Source: Nitrobacter sp051535215 (GTDB lineage: Bacteria > Pseudomonadota > Alphaproteobacteria > Rhizobiales > Xanthobacteraceae). Taken from it: a stretch of DNA of 64,000 nt. The position numbers and the translations under genes were made by a program. Within the stretch, counting starts at the first letter, position 1, and each line of letters begins with the position of its first letter. Shown one piece after another: positions 61,876 through 64,000 of this stretch. Where the stretch lies: the NCBI RefSeq assembly GCF_051535215.1, contig NZ_JBPPLY010000010.1, forward strand, positions 1 to 64,000, written 5' to 3'. The notes under the pieces are model-generated. The model made no database searches, was not told the DNA's origin, and saw only the letters and a program-made list of their open reading frames with translations.

Positions 61876-64000
61876 CAAACGTCGCCCCCGGTCATGCCAC
61901 TGCAACTCTATCCGGTCGCGAACTGGCGCTCCAGCGCCGGCAGGCCATGGCGCGTCACGGCAAGACCGGGACCACCAAGGCTGCGCAAACTGAGCGCTCC
62001 GCCGCCGAACGCTTTCGGCTGAATGCGGCGCATATCTCCAACGTCTCTCATGGCGGCGTTTCGGCGGTGCCTGCGTCAGCGGCGTTCACTCAGCCGGTGG
62101 CGCAGAAGTCCGCGGCGCGAGCCCGGCGGCAGGCGTTGTCCACCGTTGGCAAGGCGGCGTTGAAAAATGCCGGGCACGGCACGGCAACCCGCCCCGCGGC
62201 GCATCTGCGCCCAGGCCGGGCGGCGGCCGAGGTGCGTGGCTCCGATTGCGGTTGTGGCTGCGGCGGACAGTGCAGTTGCGGCGGACAATGCGGCTGCAGC
62301 CATGGCGCGGAGCGCAAGGAGGCGGCGCGTACCGAAGCGGTTCAGCACGTCATGCCGGCGGTGGAGCGTGCAGCATCGAACGCGTCAGAGGCGACTGGCC
62401 GCGCGCTGGCCAAGATGCGCCGTGCTGCGCTGAGTCAGGATGGCAAGAAGGGTCTCAAGCGCGTCGCCCAGGCAACGCGAATCGCTGCCGCGATGCCGCA
62501 GCAGGATTGGCAGAGCGCCATGCTCAAAGGCGCAACCGGCCGTCAGGTCGCGATGCAGCGCCGGCTGGTACAGGCGCTGGCGGGCCGGGTCGACAAGACG
62601 TCCGGTGCCAGCACTCGCCCGACCGGCCGTGTGCGCGCTCGCAACGTGGTCGAGGCGCCTGCCAAGGTCGAGGAGGGGCATACCTTGTCGGGGCAAGCCG
62701 TCACCGGGACGCAGGTCGAGCGCAGCGTCAAGGTGACCGGCAATGAGCCGGGCTCCTGCCGCACGATCACCGGCACGGAATATATCGGGTTCGAGCAGTT
62801 CCAGACCCTCTGCGGCACCCGGCCGGCGCCGACTGTGCCCAAGGTCGCAGTCAGCAGCACGCTACGCGAGCAGCGCATCACCGGCACTGCGCTGGGCCGC
62901 TCCACCAAGACCACGGGCGATGAGCCGGGCGCGTGTCGTCCCGTGACGGGTACCGAATATCTCTCGGCTGAGCGCTTCGAGCAGTTCTGTTCGACGCGGC
63001 CGGTAGTGCCACTTGGAAAGGTGGCGCTCACCCGCACTGATAAGGGCCAGACGGTCACCGGCGCGCTGGTCGATCGTCCGCGCCGCGTCACTGGTGTGGA
63101 GCACGGCGCCGACCGCGCCGTTACCGGCACGCGTTACAGTCAGGGCGAAACCGATGATGCTCCGCCCAAGGTGGCGATCACCCATACGGCTGCGGGCAAG
63201 CCCGTGACCGGCACAGTGGTCGGCCGCAGCGAGCGGCAGACTGGTGACGAGGCCGGAAGCTGCCGTCCGATTACCGGGACCGAATATCACACTGTTGAAC
63301 AGTTCCGCGATTTTTGTCGAACGGCTCCCCCGGGAGGCGCGCGAAAGGTCAGCGTGATGTCCACGCGTGACGAACAAACTGTCTCGGGGACAGCGGTCGA
63401 TCGTTCGGCCAAGGTGACCGGCAACGAGGTCGGCTCCTGCCGCAGCATCACCGGCAGCCAATACTATACGACGGCTGATTTCGCGGGGCTGTGCAAAACA
63501 CCCGGTCCCCAGAAAGTGGCCGAGATGCAGACGCTGCGCGGTCGGACCGTGACTGGTTCGGAGGTCGCTCCAAGCCCAAAATTGTCCGGTGACGAGTCTT
63601 ATGGGTGCGAACCCGTCACCGGCATGGATTACATTGGCACCCGCCAATTGGCTGCGGTGTGCCCGGCCGAAGCAGTGCCGACGGTCTCCCCGGTCAGCAA
63701 GGTCATCGTTGACACCACGCTGCGCGGCCAGAGGGTAACTGGCATCGCTCCAGGTCGGGCGGACCACGTCACCGGGAACGAGGCCGGCACGTGCTCGCCG
63801 ATCAGCGGCACTCCGTACATCGGCCAGGGCCAGTACGCCGCGTTCTGCCAGGCGCCGCAGCGCGAGCGGCAGGCGGCGCGGGTTCGCGACAGCGCGGTGA
63901 TCCCGGCCACAGTGGTTACCGGCGATCGGCCGGGCGCGGGCGGGGCGCAAGTCACCGGCGACGAGCGTGGCGCTTGCGAGCCGATTTCGGGCACGCCCTA
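61872..64000 (+). CDS. csoS2: Carboxysome scaffold protein CsoS2 (3' end outside the window)
   Basis: 709 complete codons are visible, with no stop. GAGG lies 5 nt before the ATG. The N-terminal domain has RuBisCO-binding-type motifs (ALQRRQAMARHGK, ALAKMRRAALSQDGKKG, VAMQRRLVQALAG) and a Cys-rich tract at about 126-142 (CGCGCGGQCSCGGQCGC). At least six middle repeats of the VTG..GSCR.ITGTEY....F..C type follow, of which the third has lost its Cys. The protein recruits RuBisCO to the shell of alpha-carboxysomes. Next genes (csoSCA, csoS4, csoS1) are expected beyond 64000. Confidence 0.92.
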   Translation, partial: MTNVAPGHATATLSGRELALQRRQAMARHGKTGTTKAAQTERSAAERFRLNAAHISNVSHGGVSAVPASAAFTQPVAQKSAARARRQALSTVGKAALKNAGHGTATRPAAHLRPGRAAAEVRGSDCGCGCGGQCSCGGQCGCSHGAERKEAARTEAVQHVMPAVERAASNASEATGRALAKMRRAALSQDGKKGLKRVAQATRIAAAMPQQDWQSAMLKGATGRQVAMQRRLVQALAGRVDKTSGASTRPTGRVRARNVVEAPAKVEEGHTLSGQAVTGTQVERSVKVTGNEPGSCRTITGTEYIGFEQFQTLCGTRPAPTVPKVAVSSTLREQRITGTALGRSTKTTGDEPGACRPVTGTEYLSAERFEQFCSTRPVVPLGKVALTRTDKGQTVTGALVDRPRRVTGVEHGADRAVTGTRYSQGETDDAPPKVAITHTAAGKPVTGTVVGRSERQTGDEAGSCRPITGTEYHTVEQFRDFCRTAPPGGARKVSVMSTRDEQTVSGTAVDRSAKVTGNEVGSCRSITGSQYYTTADFAGLCKTPGPQKVAEMQTLRGRTVTGSEVAPSPKLSGDESYGCEPVTGMDYIGTRQLAAVCPAEAVPTVSPVSKVIVDTTLRGQRVTGIAPGRADHVTGNEAGTCSPISGTPYIGQGQYAAFCQAPQRERQAARVRDSAVIPATVVTGDRPGAGGAQVTGDERGACEPISGTP

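Overview
The window looks like chromosomal DNA of an alphaproteobacterium of the Nitrobacteraceae (Bradyrhizobiaceae). The evidence is the split F0 ATP synthase operon (atpI-B-E-F'-F, with no F1 genes), 5-aminolevulinate synthase instead of the C5 route, the blocks DUF983-thrC-M16 protease and murA-hisD-UPF0262-phosphatase-maf-yacG, and dispersed palindromic repeats of the kind I associate with Nitrobacter, Rhodopseudomonas and Bradyrhizobium. A form IA RuBisCO with alpha-carboxysome genes makes a Nitrobacter-like nitrite oxidiser the best guess. No nitrite oxidoreductase gene is in view, so this is inference.

Layout. 1-28.3 kb is core housekeeping: end of a cytochrome-oxidase-linked gene, thrC, M16 protease, F0 operon (minus strand), a symporter-like hybrid histidine kinase flanked by two LuxR/FixJ-type regulators, hemA, bioB, an outer membrane protein, tRNA-Thr, murA, hisD, UPF0262 and a phosphatase. 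An iron-uptake-type insert (TonB receptor, PepSY membrane protein, small membrane protein) then precedes maf, yacG and tRNA-Phe. 28.7-41.65 kb is an integrated element of about 12.8 kb in the 3' end of tRNA-Ser(GGA), bounded by a 17-bp direct repeat. It carries a tyrosine integrase, an AlpA-like regulator, an initiator-like gene with an internal array of DNA dyads, a few phage head/tail genes (one frameshifted), a two-gene ATPase plus possible nuclease cassette, and a strongly structured region that may be an RNA. 41.65-52.4 kb is accessory: small membrane proteins, a HlyD/ABC-2 export cluster without its ATPase, a DUF4403 protein, a secretory lipase and small secreted or regulatory proteins. 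52.4-64 kb is a carbon-concentrating locus: dabB, a membrane protein, dabA, a PII-like gene, divergent cbbR, cbbL, cbbS, a tiny bridging ORF and csoS2, which runs off the window.

How the genes work together. DabA/DabB would accumulate inorganic carbon using the membrane potential, the PII-like protein is placed to sense carbon or adenylate state, CbbR would activate the divergent RuBisCO promoter, and CsoS2 would scaffold RuBisCO into carboxysomes. In the island, integrase, initiator and dyad array form a plausible excision/replication module, while the ATPase pair looks like passenger defence cargo.

The observations I rate highest are the dyad array inside the initiator gene (31660-31839), the multi-hairpin region 39998-40257, the ATPase/nuclease-like pair (37519-39440), a canonical -1 slippery site in the tail chaperone gene (35237-35243) and the ORF bridging cbbS and csoS2 (61768-61875). 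All rest on reading the sequence by eye; no searches or folding were run.
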